Shown: positions 7,960 to 16,779, numbered from the stretch's first letter. The stretch is 64,000 nucleotides of DNA from Planctomycetota bacterium (GCA_014238415.1 JABABA010000013.1:1-64000); one strand, 5' to 3'. The notes: a model not told the origin generated them from the letters alone. Numbers and translations: made by a program.

Positions 7960-8586
7960 TCATCTGCCACCGATTCTGATGCGAAAGAACCCAGGGGCGA
8001 AGCCGCGCAGAAGGAAGCCGCCTGCTATCAGGAGTGCGAAGCCGAGGATTCCCAATACTGTGGGGACCACCATGGTGTTCTGACGCATCCATACGGCCAA
8101 TTCGAAGTCTGGGCCTTTTTGCGGTCCAGTGCCCATGGCAATCTGGACCCTGTGGGTCCCGGGGGTACGAACTTCGATGTGTTCATCGATGCTGGCAACC
8201 TTGTGAATGCTTGTGTTGGGGAAGCCGTTGGTAGTCAAACTCCAGCTCCACCCTCTCTTGCGCTTTGATTTTTTGCTCGGCACCGAGATTCGAGCATCTG
8301 ACTGCCAGATCTGTTCACCATCTGGAGCAAGCACTCGCAAATCAAATGAATGGGCACCCGTGGGCTTGGTGCTCCCCTTTTTGACTTCTCCGATCAGTAC
8401 TGATATTGGGGACTGGTCCGGATGGAGGTCGATTTCATATTCGACGGTCCCGGCGTGCGCGGCCATCTGCACCTTCTGCAGGTGCAGATGATCTCCGCTG
8501 TAATACCTTGCATAGGAAAAGGTCCCAAGGCTGCCCACGCCAGCGAGGAGAACAAGAGAACCAATCAGTCGTTTCACGGCCTTCAT
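7960..8586 (-). CDS. Two-span membrane protein of unknown function
   Basis: A 208-residue protein with an N-terminal membrane segment (LIGSLVLLAGVGSLGTFSYA), an extracytoplasmic middle of about 140 residues, and a C-terminal membrane segment (VVPTVLGILGFALLIAGGFLL) followed by a basic tail. The middle region is beta-rich and includes FDLRVLAPDGEQIW and HRVQIAMGTGP, suggestive of a jellyroll or immunoglobulin-like fold that I cannot name. The gene follows the 79-residue two-span protein on the same strand, 33 bp downstream of it, so they are probably co-transcribed and may work together in the envelope. Confidence 0.6.
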   Translation of the reverse strand: MKAVKRLIGSLVLLAGVGSLGTFSYARYYSGDHLHLQKVQMAAHAGTVEYEIDLHPDQSPISVLIGEVKKGSTKPTGAHSFDLRVLAPDGEQIWQSDARISVPSKKSKRKRGWSWSLTTNGFPNTSIHKVASIDEHIEVRTPGTHRVQIAMGTGPQKGPDFELAVWMRQNTMVVPTVLGILGFALLIAGGFLLRGFAPGFFRIRIGGR

Positions 8587-8619
8587 GGATAGACGGTATC
8601 AGATGTGATCCAGTGATCG

Positions 8620-8859
8620 CTATATCTTCATGGTGCGCAGTATTCTCCCAGCGATCAGGAGCAATATGCCCAGGCCAAAGGTCGGAAGTGCTGCGCTAAG
8701 CACCATGGCGAGTCCCATGGATCCCTGCACGATGTTCGATGTCCACATCGCAATGCCGACCCATCCTGCCGCGAGGCAGAAGATCAAGCCCAGCATTTCT
8801 GATGCCAGAGCGATGTTTGCATTGGTCCTGTGGTTGTTTTCTTCCATTGGGTCTCTCAT
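8620..8859 (-). CDS. Small two-span membrane protein of unknown function
   Basis: A 79-residue protein: hydrophilic Asn/Glu-rich N-terminus, then two hydrophobic segments (MLGLIFCLAAGWVGIAMW and AMVLSAALPTFGLGILLLIA) and a short basic tail RILRTMKI. The start may be M1 or M5 (MEENNHR). It is directly upstream of the 208-residue membrane protein on the same strand. No family recognised. Confidence 0.5.
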   Translation of the reverse strand: MRDPMEENNHRTNANIALASEMLGLIFCLAAGWVGIAMWTSNIVQGSMGLAMVLSAALPTFGLGILLLIAGRILRTMKI

Positions 8860-8922
8860 TGACCAACAGCCCTGCCGTGATAGTTCAGGATTGTTGGCGA
8901 TGTCCAGTTGGAGTGCTCTTAT

Positions 8923-10158
8923 TCAGTCCTTTGTTCCATAGATTGCTGCACGCAATTGCATTGGGATGTCGAAGGTGAACTCCCTGGCGCGCGACATGAA
9001 CAGGGCATAGAGGTTCGTGCTCGGGTCGATCCAGAAGTGGGTGTTGTGGTAACCAGCCCAGCCGTAGATTCCTCTCGGCGCCAGGGAACCCTCCGGATCG
9101 GTGTTGGCCAGGATAAAAACACTGAAGCCCATGTCGAAACCTGGCATGTTGGCCTGGTCGAAGTCATGGGTTCTTGCGCTCGTCATGTTCGCGAGACTGG
9201 CTTCTGAGACGATTCGTCTGCCCCGGAACTCTCCGCCCCCCAACAACATCTCGCAGAAGCGGGAATAGTCACCAAGCGTGGAAGTCAGTCCCTCCCCGCC
9301 GAAATGGGCGCGACTCTCTGGGGCGTAGGTCAGTTCATCGAGCTCGTTGGTGAACCCAATCATGTCGCTGGAGTTGATGAAGAGTGGCTGGAAGCGGGCG
9401 CGGCGTTCCGCATCGAGTGCGAAGCTTGTCTGGGTCATGCCCAAGGGATCAAAGATGGTCTCCTGCAGGTACTCCTGGAAGGATTTGCCGCTGAGGACCT
9501 CCACGAGACGCCCGAGGATTGCCTGGTTGATTCCGTAGACATAGTCGCTGCCGGGCTCAAAGTTCACCGGGGTTCTGGCTGTCGCCTCGACATACTGCTG
9601 GAGATTCTGGAAGCGGGTCTGATTCGGTTGCGGCGAGTCATGTGAAGGCTGTGCCCAGTAGTAGGCGTAACCAGAACGGTGTGACATCAGGTGCTCCACG
9701 CGAAGCGGTTCCTTTGCTGGGCGAACCGTATCCCCATCGCGAACAGTCAGGGCCTCGAAGCACGGCATGTACTTCGAGACGGGGTCGTTCCAGTCAAAGA
9801 GCCCCTTCTCGTGCAGGGTCAGCATTGCGACAATGGTGATCGGCTTGGACATGGACCAGATCGGGAAGAGCGTGTCCTCGGTGATGTCCCGGTCCCCGTC
9901 CTTCAGTGAGTTGACGATCGAGTGGTAGATCACCTTGCCGTCCTCGAAGACCAGAGTGACATTGCTGCCTGTCACCTCGTCCCGGATCAGCTTGTCCTGG
10001 AATTCGGAGAGTCTGTTGTACTGGCCCTCATCAACACCTGGTGGCCCCGCCTCTGGGGGTGGGGGTGCTGGCAGGTTGGCGCACCCGGCGCTGGTGAAGA
10101 AGAGAAGCGTTGCCGGGAGCAAGGGGTACAGGAGAGCGCGGCGGAAGAGAGGTCTCAT
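8923..10158 (-). CDS. Class C beta-lactamase-fold serine hydrolase lipoprotein
   Basis: A 411-residue protein with a lipoprotein signal (LLFFTSAGC, Cys26) and a Pro-rich linker. The beta-lactamase class C/EstB fold is indicated by the S-x-x-K motif SMSK (Ser102 and Lys105) in the usual context FPIWSMSKPIT, a DPVSKYMP block, LMSHRSGY and EPGSDYVYG, where the second conserved motif (normally Y-x-N) is changed to Y-x-G. Near the C-terminus, YGWAGYHNTHFWIDP occupies the place of the third motif. These departures fit an esterase or peptide hydrolase better than a true beta-lactamase. It is anchored in the envelope. The sulfatase gene on the same strand lies 234 bp upstream, so it probably has its own promoter. 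Confidence 0.85.
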   Translation of the reverse strand: MRPLFRRALLYPLLPATLLFFTSAGCANLPAPPPPEAGPPGVDEGQYNRLSEFQDKLIRDEVTGSNVTLVFEDGKVIYHSIVNSLKDGDRDITEDTLFPIWSMSKPITIVAMLTLHEKGLFDWNDPVSKYMPCFEALTVRDGDTVRPAKEPLRVEHLMSHRSGYAYYWAQPSHDSPQPNQTRFQNLQQYVEATARTPVNFEPGSDYVYGINQAILGRLVEVLSGKSFQEYLQETIFDPLGMTQTSFALDAERRARFQPLFINSSDMIGFTNELDELTYAPESRAHFGGEGLTSTLGDYSRFCEMLLGGGEFRGRRIVSEASLANMTSARTHDFDQANMPGFDMGFSVFILANTDPEGSLAPRGIYGWAGYHNTHFWIDPSTNLYALFMSRAREFTFDIPMQLRAAIYGTKD

Positions 10159-10392
10159 GGTGGTGTGGGGGAGGTCAGGCCCAGGTGGTAGCCTGGGTCA
10201 TGGGGGCCCGGGCCGAAGCCACAGGGTAGTTGCCTGCGGGGCCTTGGGCAGAGTCTGTGTTCCGCAATACCCCCTGTGCCGGTAGCCCCCGGGGGCTCTC
10301 CTGCTCGCTTGTTTGTGTGGCAGGGAGTTCGGTCAGGCGCGGACACCTGCAGACAGGCGAGAGTGTTTCAGCTTCGAATCACCTGGGGGCTC

Positions 10393-11760
10393 TCATCTTC
10401 GGCGAGTCCTCACGGGGAAGTCCTTGGATTCCGAGCGCGCCCCCTGCAGATAGGTCTCAAGCGCATCGACCACCAGGGGGTGCATCGCGGCCACATTCTT
10501 TTTCTCCTGGATGTCCTTGTCCAGATCAAACAGGAGCAGCGCTGCATCCGGCCCTCCCTTGCGAACTCCCTTCCAGCGTCCCCAGCGCACGGCCTGATCG
10601 AATCCTCGTTCGTGGAACTCCCAATAGAGGAAGCGGTCCAGAACCTGCTCGCGACCCAGCAGGGTCGGCAGAACCGAGACCCCGTCCAGGTTGTCAGGCG
10701 CAACTGCTCCGGCCAGATCCGCCAGGGTCGGCAGCACATCCACAAAGCCCCAGGGCAGGTCGCTCGTGCGCCCCGGCGCAATCGTCCCGGGCCAGCATGC
10801 CATTCCCGGCACGCGGATTCCGCCATCATGCAGAGACCGCTTGATCCCACGCAGAGGACCGTTGGAATCAAAGAATGCGGCCTTGGATCCGCCTTCGTTA
10901 TGGGGACCGTTGTCACTGGTGAAGATGACCAGCGTGTTCTCCTCAAGGTTCAGCTCTTTCAGGGTCGCCCTGATTGCGCCCACATCGGAATCAAGCCGCG
11001 CAATCATGGCTGCCAGGCCCTTTTGCTGTTGCGGCCAGTCCTGTTCCGCGAAGTCTCCATAGTCCGGAACCTCCATGCCGTCCCCCAAACGGTTTCCCGC
11101 CTCGTTGTTCGCATGGGGAATCGTGTAGGGCAGGTACAGGAAGAACGCTTCGTCCTGATGCCGCTTGATGAAGCTCTGGGCCTCGCGGGTGAAGAGGTCA
11201 TGGCTGTAGTCGACTTTCTTGCTGGCGACTCCGTTCTCGGCGACATTTCCCAGGGCCACTTTTTCCTCTCCCCTCCACAGGTATTCCGGGTAGTAGTTGT
11301 GCGCGTTGCGCTGGTTCAAATACCCGAACCACTCATCAAATCCCTGGCGCGTGGGAACGCCATCGCTTCCCGGCTCCCCGAGCCCCCACTTGCCAAACAT
11401 CCCGGTCACATATCCCGCAGAGCGCAAGACCTCTGCCACGGTCACATCCTCTCGCTTCAAGGGAACCAGCGCGTTGCCCCTGACCGTGCAGTGCCCCGTA
11501 TGCAGGCCTGTCATCAGGACGCAGCGGGACGGTGCACAGACCGTGCTGCCCGCATAGCAACTGGTGAAACGCACTCCGCTCGCCGCCAACGCATCGATGT
11601 GCGGAGTCTGCAACCGCTCCTGTCCATAACAACCCAGGTCCCCATACCCCAGGTCATCCGCCATGATGAAGATGATGTTCGGCTTGCGTGGGGGCAAGCG
11701 ATGCACGGTGAGAGGCCCGGCGCAGGCCGCAAGAGCGAGAATGACGAGAAGACGGACCAT
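10393..11760 (-). CDS. Sulfatase (arylsulfatase A-like), predicted lipoprotein or secreted
   Basis: The open frame reaches 12042, but the part beyond 11772 is Arg-rich and has no protein character, so the start is placed at ATG 11760 (MVRLLVILALAACAG; ATG 11772 is also possible). The 455-residue enzyme starts with a short signal ending LAAC. It has KPNIIFIMADDLGYGD (metal-binding Asp35/Asp36) and C-A-P-S-R at 75-79. Cys75 is the residue that becomes formylglycine in active sulfatases, so a formylglycine-generating or anaerobic maturase is required elsewhere in the genome. GMFGKWGLG and FTSDNGPH are the other conserved blocks. It would cleave sulfate esters from glycans; the substrate is unknown. 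Confidence 0.88.
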   Translation of the reverse strand: MVRLLVILALAACAGPLTVHRLPPRKPNIIFIMADDLGYGDLGCYGQERLQTPHIDALAASGVRFTSCYAGSTVCAPSRCVLMTGLHTGHCTVRGNALVPLKREDVTVAEVLRSAGYVTGMFGKWGLGEPGSDGVPTRQGFDEWFGYLNQRNAHNYYPEYLWRGEEKVALGNVAENGVASKKVDYSHDLFTREAQSFIKRHQDEAFFLYLPYTIPHANNEAGNRLGDGMEVPDYGDFAEQDWPQQQKGLAAMIARLDSDVGAIRATLKELNLEENTLVIFTSDNGPHNEGGSKAAFFDSNGPLRGIKRSLHDGGIRVPGMACWPGTIAPGRTSDLPWGFVDVLPTLADLAGAVAPDNLDGVSVLPTLLGREQVLDRFLYWEFHERGFDQAVRWGRWKGVRKGGPDAALLLFDLDKDIQEKKNVAAMHPLVVDALETYLQGARSESKDFPVRTRRR

Positions 11761-11821
11761 GGGTGGGACCATACCAAGAGATCCCCGCCCCGGGAGAATG
11801 GAGGGGCGCGGGGGGGGAGCC

Positions 11822-11887
11822 GGGCGCTGCCCTCTTCGTAATCGGCGCCTGCCTCGCCCTGCGCATTCAGCGCTGGTGGAAGGCCCA
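11822..11887 (+). repeat. 66-bp partial duplicate of the 5' end of the PD-(D/E)XK-like gene
   Basis: This segment matches 12720-12785 with five substitutions in 66 bp by eye, and in frame it encodes GAALFVIGACLALRIQRWWKA, against GAALFAIGAYFALRIQRWWKA in the intact gene. It is not followed by the rest of that gene. It lies between the sulfatase start and the FkbM gene, so it is a fragment left from a duplication around the FkbM gene. Confidence 0.7.
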
Positions 11888-11920
11888 TAAGCGACCGGAT
11901 GCCTTACCCTCTGGCACTCC

Positions 11921-12667
11921 ATGCCCATCCGATTCCTATGGCGCAATCTAAAGACCCGCTGGTACGACCAGAGGATGGAGTTGGAGGCGCTCTTGCAGGG
12001 TCTCCAACCAGGCGACTTGGCAATTGATGTGGGCGCCAACAAGGGCGGCTATCTACTGCCCCTTTGTCGTCAGGCGCAGCAGGTTCTGGCCATCGAACCC
12101 CAGGCTGATCTTGCGGACTATCTGGAGCGCATGGCTCGTATTTGGCGTGTGAAGAATCTGCGAGTAGTGGCTGCTGCGGCCAGTGATCGCAGAGGTGAGG
12201 CCCCCCTTTGGATTCCTAGGGACCAACCGAACTCGCCCCTGGCAAGCCTTGAATCCCGGGAGTCCGGGGCCGATCCCCATCGCCAAGTCCAAGTCCCCCT
12301 AGTGCGTCTGGATGATCTAGCCCAAGAGATCTCTGGCCGCATCGGAGCCCTCAAGATCGATGTGGAGGGCCATGAGCGCGCGGTCCTCGCCGGCGCCACC
12401 GAGTTGCTCGCAACCCACCGCCCAGTCGTGGTCTGCGAGTCAGAAGAGCGACACCTTGCTAGTGGCTCCGTCAGGGATCTGATCACTTGGATGGAGGCCC
12501 GCGGCTATGACTCCCAGTTTGTCCACCGTCGCCAACTATTATCCGCCGCTGACTTTGACCCTGCAATCCACCAGCGCGTCACCGAGGGCGAATACTGGTT
12601 CGATCCCAGCTACGCGAACAACTTCGTGTTTGTACCCCGCGAGGGAGTTGCTGTTACCATGGCCTGA
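11921..12667 (+). CDS. FkbM family SAM-dependent methyltransferase
   Basis: A 248-residue cytoplasmic protein. SAM-binding motif I is LAIDVGANKGGYL at about 33-45, followed by VLAIEPQ, the acidic end of strand 2. The family-typical LKIDVEGHE segment sits at about 144-152, with FkbM spacing, and PVVVCES follows. FkbM enzymes O-methylate small molecules or sugars, often in exopolysaccharide or lipopolysaccharide clusters. The target here is unknown. Its stop overlaps the start of the next gene as TGATG (12665-12669), so the two are translationally coupled. A 66-bp fragment of that next gene also lies just upstream. Confidence 0.85.
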   Translation: MPIRFLWRNLKTRWYDQRMELEALLQGLQPGDLAIDVGANKGGYLLPLCRQAQQVLAIEPQADLADYLERMARIWRVKNLRVVAAAASDRRGEAPLWIPRDQPNSPLASLESRESGADPHRQVQVPLVRLDDLAQEISGRIGALKIDVEGHERAVLAGATELLATHRPVVVCESEERHLASGSVRDLITWMEARGYDSQFVHRRQLLSAADFDPAIHQRVTEGEYWFDPSYANNFVFVPREGVAVTMA

Positions 12668-13224
12668 TGGGTGTTCCGCAGGCCCTGTTGAATTCCATGA
12701 ACCTCCTGCATGTCCTTCTGGGCGCTGCCCTCTTCGCCATCGGCGCCTACTTCGCCTTGCGCATTCAGCGCTGGTGGAAGGCCCAGAAAATGCAGCGCCG
12801 TTTCGCCCGTGGCGCAAGGGCTGAACTCGACGCACAGCAGCTTCTGGAAGAGCATGGCTACAGCGTGCGCGATGGACAGGTGCGTGCCGAGAGCGTGTTC
12901 CTGGTCGATGGCGAACCGGTCTCCTACCATGTGCGCGCCGACTATCTGGCCGACAAGGACGGCAAGAGTTTCGTCGTGGAAGTCAAGAGTGGCGACACGG
13001 CCCCCAATCCAAAACACTCCGCCACCCGTCGGCAGCTCCTGGAATACCAACACATCTATCAAACCGACGGCCTGATCCTGGCCGACATGCGCGAGGGTGT
13101 CTTGCTGCGCATCGACTTTGGGCTGGACGGTGGCGCGGTCTGGGAGAGACAGGTGCCGACGGTCTCATGGAAGGCGGTCTGGATTGCAGCGGGCGTGGGC
13201 CTGGCTCTTGGGTTGTTGTTCTGA
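12667..13224 (+). CDS. Membrane-anchored PD-(D/E)XK nuclease-like protein
   Basis: A 185-residue protein with an N-terminal membrane segment (LLHVLLGAALFAIGAYFAL), a basic region, a soluble core and a C-terminal membrane segment (AVWIAAGVGLALGLLF). The core reads RGARAELDAQQLLEEHGY, then YHVRADYLADKDGKSFVVEVKSG, with D...E-x-K, then RRQLLEYQHIY. This order (Glu in the first helix, Asp, then E-V-K, then a helix with Q/Y) matches the Holliday-junction-resolvase-like PD-(D/E)XK nuclease family. It is unusual that the nuclease core lies between two membrane spans. The start is ATG 12667 overlapping the FkbM stop; ATG 12703 is an alternative that keeps the first span. Confidence 0.7.
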   Translation: MGVPQALLNSMNLLHVLLGAALFAIGAYFALRIQRWWKAQKMQRRFARGARAELDAQQLLEEHGYSVRDGQVRAESVFLVDGEPVSYHVRADYLADKDGKSFVVEVKSGDTAPNPKHSATRRQLLEYQHIYQTDGLILADMREGVLLRIDFGLDGGAVWERQVPTVSWKAVWIAAGVGLALGLLF

Positions 13225-13535
13225 GGAAAGGGGCTCTGCTCCCCTTCTCGCGCGACCGTGATCGAGATGCGCTTGCTTGCTGCATGGAGGGGACCTGATC
13301 GGAAGCGGGCGGCGCTGGGGACAGGAAACGGCGCTGGATCTGTTGGGAATCGCGCGGGCTGATTTCATCCCGAGGGGAATCAGCCCCTCCTGATCGGTCC
13401 AGGGGCGGCCATTCTCCAGGGGGGCAGCGAGAAAACTGGGTTTGGTGTCCAAACCAGTGACTCGTGCGTTTAGTGGTCAGTGGCGCCTCGGGCGATCCCT
13501 TAGGATCGCCTTCTTGCTTCCATAACCCATGAGAA
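13225..13535. other. Intergenic region with two hairpins
   Basis: About 310 bp without a supported gene. It contains a weak hairpin right after the upstream gene (AAGGGG-CTCTGCT-CCCCTT at 13228-13246) and a better terminator at 13491-13510, listed separately. No ORF with protein character was found. Confidence 0.4.
13491..13510 (+). terminator. Rho-independent terminator-like hairpin
   Basis: Perfect 8-bp stem GGCGATCC / GGATCGCC with loop CTTA, followed by TTCTTGCTTCC. It lies 267 bp after the PD-(D/E)XK-like gene and 26 bp before the next gene, so it may end a long 3' leader or act as an attenuator for the gene at 13542. Confidence 0.5.
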
Positions 13536-14312
13536 ATGACAATGAACTCTTCATCCAGAATCCACCTTCCACTCCTTGCTCTCTTCGTGCTCATAGGGGC
13601 CAGTTCCTGTGCTGGAACGGCCGCTCTTTCTGCTTCCTCTAGATCCAGTTCGAGCACCTCGAGCGGTGACGCGGGTCTTGAATTTGACCCCTATCGGCGC
13701 TGGGAGGAGCTCTCATCCAGCTACAGGCACTATGAATGGAATGACATCAAGAGAGATAGCCCTGAGTTGCTGGCCGCCTTGAGGGTGGTTCGCGACGATC
13801 CAGGCTGGAAGGCCTTCGTCCATGCCCTGAATACCTGTGATCAGTCCGTCAACAGTCTGCTTGAGCAGAACATTGTCGATTGGACGAATGCTGGGAGCAA
13901 GATCGCTCTAGTCAATGATGCTCGAAATGCTTGGCGTCGCGCTTGTACCTTTGGGATCATGCCACCTGATCTGCCCAGGGGTTGGGCTTCGTTCACTGAA
14001 TCCGGAATCTTGTTTACCTTCCACATCAAGAGTTCGAGCGACGGTGTGCTTATCGCCCGCTCCCCACGCGGTCAGGTCATGGGGTTCTTTGACCTTCAAT
14101 TGCATGATGATGGTGACCAGCACATCATGACCCACATGTTGCAGGGTGTGATCCGTTATCCCGACGCCTTCCTTTCTTACCCATGGGACATTGTGATGGC
14201 GGTCGATACCATCTTCATCGATGATGTCTGGGTCCACCTCGACCGAGTCGAAAACAAGGCGCACGTCCGCGAGAGGCACGGAGTGAGTTCCGAGCCTCAA
14301 GAGGCCAAGTGA
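13536..14312 (+). CDS. Predicted lipoprotein of unknown function
   Basis: A 258-residue protein with a lipoprotein signal peptide ending LIGASSC and a Ser-rich linker (about 17 Ser or Thr within 25 residues) typical of surface-exposed lipoproteins. The globular part contains WKAFVHALNTCDQSVN, then RRACTFGIMPPDLPRGW, and a beta-rich C-terminal half (GILFTFHIKSSSDG, GFFDLQLHDDGDQH, DTIFIDDVWVHLDR). I do not recognise the family. It stands alone, with a hairpin shortly upstream and a GC-rich gap of 430 bp downstream. The second in-frame ATG at 13542 is an equally plausible start. Confidence 0.6.
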   Translation: MTMNSSSRIHLPLLALFVLIGASSCAGTAALSASSRSSSSTSSGDAGLEFDPYRRWEELSSSYRHYEWNDIKRDSPELLAALRVVRDDPGWKAFVHALNTCDQSVNSLLEQNIVDWTNAGSKIALVNDARNAWRRACTFGIMPPDLPRGWASFTESGILFTFHIKSSSDGVLIARSPRGQVMGFFDLQLHDDGDQHIMTHMLQGVIRYPDAFLSYPWDIVMAVDTIFIDDVWVHLDRVENKAHVRERHGVSSEPQEAK

Positions 14313-14742
14313 TCAGCGCAAGAGGTCTTCACAAGCAACGGTTGTCCTGGACAACCATGTTCTAAGTCCTTTGGGCCATCTGTCCTGAAGGGTCTGGGTG
14401 AGAACTGCAGGCGCCGGCAACCAAATCTCGCTGGCCCCTGACACTTGATCCAAGAGCCCCCGGCCGCTTGCGCATCTGGGGGCTCCACGCACTCACCCGG
14501 GCATGAAACGCGGGCGGGGGAGAGCCGTGGGCCCGGGGGTGCCGCGATGGAGGTGAAAAAGGGGCAAATCAGGGGCCCCAGATGGCGCCAATGGGGGGAA
14601 GAAAAGGAGGTCGGGGGCGTCTGGGAGGCAGGTCGTGCGGGCCGCCGGGACTCGGGAGGGGGCAATTGGGCCTTCAAGGAGGGCGGGCGGGTTCCTAACC
14701 TCCCCTGCGACCCAAGACGCGGCTTGACCGCGGAGCATCCCC
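14313..14742. other. Long G/purine-rich intergenic region
   Basis: About 430 bp without a supported gene. It holds a short inverted repeat GGTTGT-CCTGG-ACAACC at about 14339-14355, a perfect 8-bp hairpin GAGCCCCC/GGGGGCTC at 14454-14485, and from about 14500 a strongly purine-skewed plus strand rich in GGGG and GAAAAGG runs. ORFs drawn through it have low-complexity Arg/Gly/Pro translations and are rejected. Confidence 0.4.
14454..14485. terminator. GC-rich hairpin, possible terminator
   Basis: The arms GAGCCCCC (14454-14461) and GGGGGCTC (14478-14485) are perfectly complementary around a 16-nt loop. It lies 140 bp downstream of the preceding lipoprotein gene. There is no T tract on the plus strand, so its role as an intrinsic terminator is doubtful. 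Confidence 0.3.
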
Positions 14743-16779
14743 ATGAGCATGAAGAAGCGCCTCCTGAAGATCGTCGGCATAGCGCTGACTTTGGTGCTCG
14801 TGTTTGGGTACTTCCTGTTCGCCACCCTGTTCTTCAATCCCATGGAGGGAGATTGGGGCCACTCCTTGTCGGCGCTCACGCCCCGTAATGTGGATCTTTG
14901 GGTGGCCAAGGAGAAAGTCGGGGACCTGTTCGAGCCCTTCCCTGAGGTGGTCCTGCTGGAGACCGTGGCTCACACGGCGGCCTGGCGGGATTTTGACGAC
15001 TCGCCAGAACAGACCCAGTTGATTGAGGACCTCGGGATTCCCGAGTTGTTGCGGCAGGTTGAAGAGGCCCTGGCGCAGGCGCCGATTTCAGTGGATCCCC
15101 TGGCGGTCTTTGGAGGACGCGCTGTGGCGATTGCCGGAGACCTGGATGGACGCACGGCGGAGAACGCGGACTGGGCCCTGTATGGTCGCGTGAATTGGAT
15201 GGGCAAGTTGGGCGTCAGCCTGATTCCCTACCTTGGGCTTGAAGATCAGGGCATGGCTGTGGAAGAGGTCAGCGACTCGCACTTCAAACTGAGTGGCGGG
15301 CAGTTGCAGCGAAACGTGCACATCGGGCGCGTGCTTGATGTGGTCGTGATCGCGACCAATGGTGAATTGGTCGAGCATGCCAAACGGCTTTCACAGGCGG
15401 CGGGCGAGGACTCCTTGCGTCTGGCCACTACCTATGAGTCGCCCGTGCTGGGGAACATGGGACCGGATCGGGAAGAGGTCGAGCTCTTTGCCAACCTGCG
15501 CACGACTTTTGATTCCCTGGGTCTGCCCGCGACCTGGCCCGATCCCACCTCTGAGAGTTTCTCCGAGGCCATGACCGCCCGCTTGATCCAGGCACCCGCA
15601 TGCAAGAATGTGGCCGGGGTGCTGGGCTTTGATGGGGGCCTGACTCTCGATCTGGAGGGCAAGTTCTCGTCTGAGAAGATCAGCGACTTTCAGGCCCGGG
15701 TGTACCGCAACAAGGGCTTTGAGCAGGATCATGTGTTGCGCGACATCGCGCGCATGGCTCCTCCGGATACAGCGGCCCTGGTATATCTGCACGGCCCTGT
15801 GGAGGACATTCTGCGCGAGGTGCTGGCTTCGACGGAGCCCGCCCTGCGCCAGAACATCGAGGATGTGTTCCGTTCCACCGGGCGCTGGGCTTCCCTGAGC
15901 GAGTTGGTGGAAGAGATCGGAGGCGCTGCCCATGACCGCCTGCTGCTGATCGTGCGTGAGGAGGACTATGGGCCCATCGTTGCCTTGCACGAGGGGTCGG
16001 GTCAGGAGATGAGTCCTGAAACCGATGGTTCTACTGTCTTTGCTTTCAGCCTGGTCACCTGGCTGCGCGGGAACCAGGGCATCGAGACGGTCAACTCGAT
16101 CCGCGACGCGATCGGGCGCAATCCGGACAAGTTTGGTCTGCAGGGGGGCGTGGCCGGAGATCCCGGCTATTACCGCTACGAGGTCGGCGGCATGGACACG
16201 CGCGAATTCTGGTCGCCTTTCATTCCCGGCACCGGCATGATCGCCACCGTCGTGGACGGAGAGGGGCGTTGCATCGTGACGAACCACGAGCGCATGCTCG
16301 ATCAGGTGATCAAGTGCATGACACGCCAGCGCACTTCTCTCAGCGACAACCCGACTTTTCAGGCACTCTTGAATTCGTCGACTCCCGCCTCCAATCTGCT
16401 GGTCTGGGTCAACCCGCGCGCTGCCACCGAAACCCTGCGTGCCCTGGGGCGCGTCCAGGTGGACCTGAACCTGCGCGGTCGCGTGGACTGGGCCATGGAA
16501 CGCCGCCGTCAGGAATTGCGCGTACTGCCCAACATGTTCCCCGGCAAGCAGCGCAACCAACTCAGTGAAGAGCAACGCACCATCCTGGACGATGCCATCG
16601 ACGTGGAACTGCAGGAGTGGTTCAAGGACCATGCCCGTGACGAGAAACCGGTTCTGCTCGCGGCCCTTGAGCGAAAGTTGAACTACATGCGCACGATCAA
16701 GGCACTGCTGGCCAGCTTGCGTCTGGACCCAAAGAAGTTCAACCTGACCTTGAGGGCCCTGATGCCGCTGGATGAGTGA
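14743..16779 (+). CDS. Large single-span membrane protein of unknown function (DUF3352-like)
   Basis: A 678-residue protein with an N-terminal basic stretch and one membrane segment (IVGIALTLVLVFGYFLFATLFF), so most of it is extracytoplasmic. The body has repeated pieces that resemble the substrate-free DUF3352-type layout: ALTPRNVDLWVA near the start, a VFGGRAVAIAGDLDG block, FANLRTTFDSLGLP, a GFDGGLTLDLEG segment and MAPPDTAALVYLHG. No catalytic motif or repeat of known function is seen. The DUF assignment is a weak impression. It is monocistronic as far as visible: a tRNA on the other strand follows. Confidence 0.55.
   Translation: MSMKKRLLKIVGIALTLVLVFGYFLFATLFFNPMEGDWGHSLSALTPRNVDLWVAKEKVGDLFEPFPEVVLLETVAHTAAWRDFDDSPEQTQLIEDLGIPELLRQVEEALAQAPISVDPLAVFGGRAVAIAGDLDGRTAENADWALYGRVNWMGKLGVSLIPYLGLEDQGMAVEEVSDSHFKLSGGQLQRNVHIGRVLDVVVIATNGELVEHAKRLSQAAGEDSLRLATTYESPVLGNMGPDREEVELFANLRTTFDSLGLPATWPDPTSESFSEAMTARLIQAPACKNVAGVLGFDGGLTLDLEGKFSSEKISDFQARVYRNKGFEQDHVLRDIARMAPPDTAALVYLHGPVEDILREVLASTEPALRQNIEDVFRSTGRWASLSELVEEIGGAAHDRLLLIVREEDYGPIVALHEGSGQEMSPETDGSTVFAFSLVTWLRGNQGIETVNSIRDAIGRNPDKFGLQGGVAGDPGYYRYEVGGMDTREFWSPFIPGTGMIATVVDGEGRCIVTNHERMLDQVIKCMTRQRTSLSDNPTFQALLNSSTPASNLLVWVNPRAATETLRALGRVQVDLNLRGRVDWAMERRRQELRVLPNMFPGKQRNQLSEEQRTILDDAIDVELQEWFKDHARDEKPVLLAALERKLNYMRTIKALLASLRLDPKKFNLTLRALMPLDE

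Noticed and set aside
10276-11841. Plus-strand ORF of 521 codons
   Set aside because: It overlaps the sulfatase gene, which has the CxPSR motif on the minus strand; the plus translation has no domain.
11763-11951. Plus-strand ORF upstream of the FkbM gene
   Set aside because: It includes the 66-bp duplicated fragment in another frame; composition is Arg/Gly/Pro-rich and it has no proper start signal.
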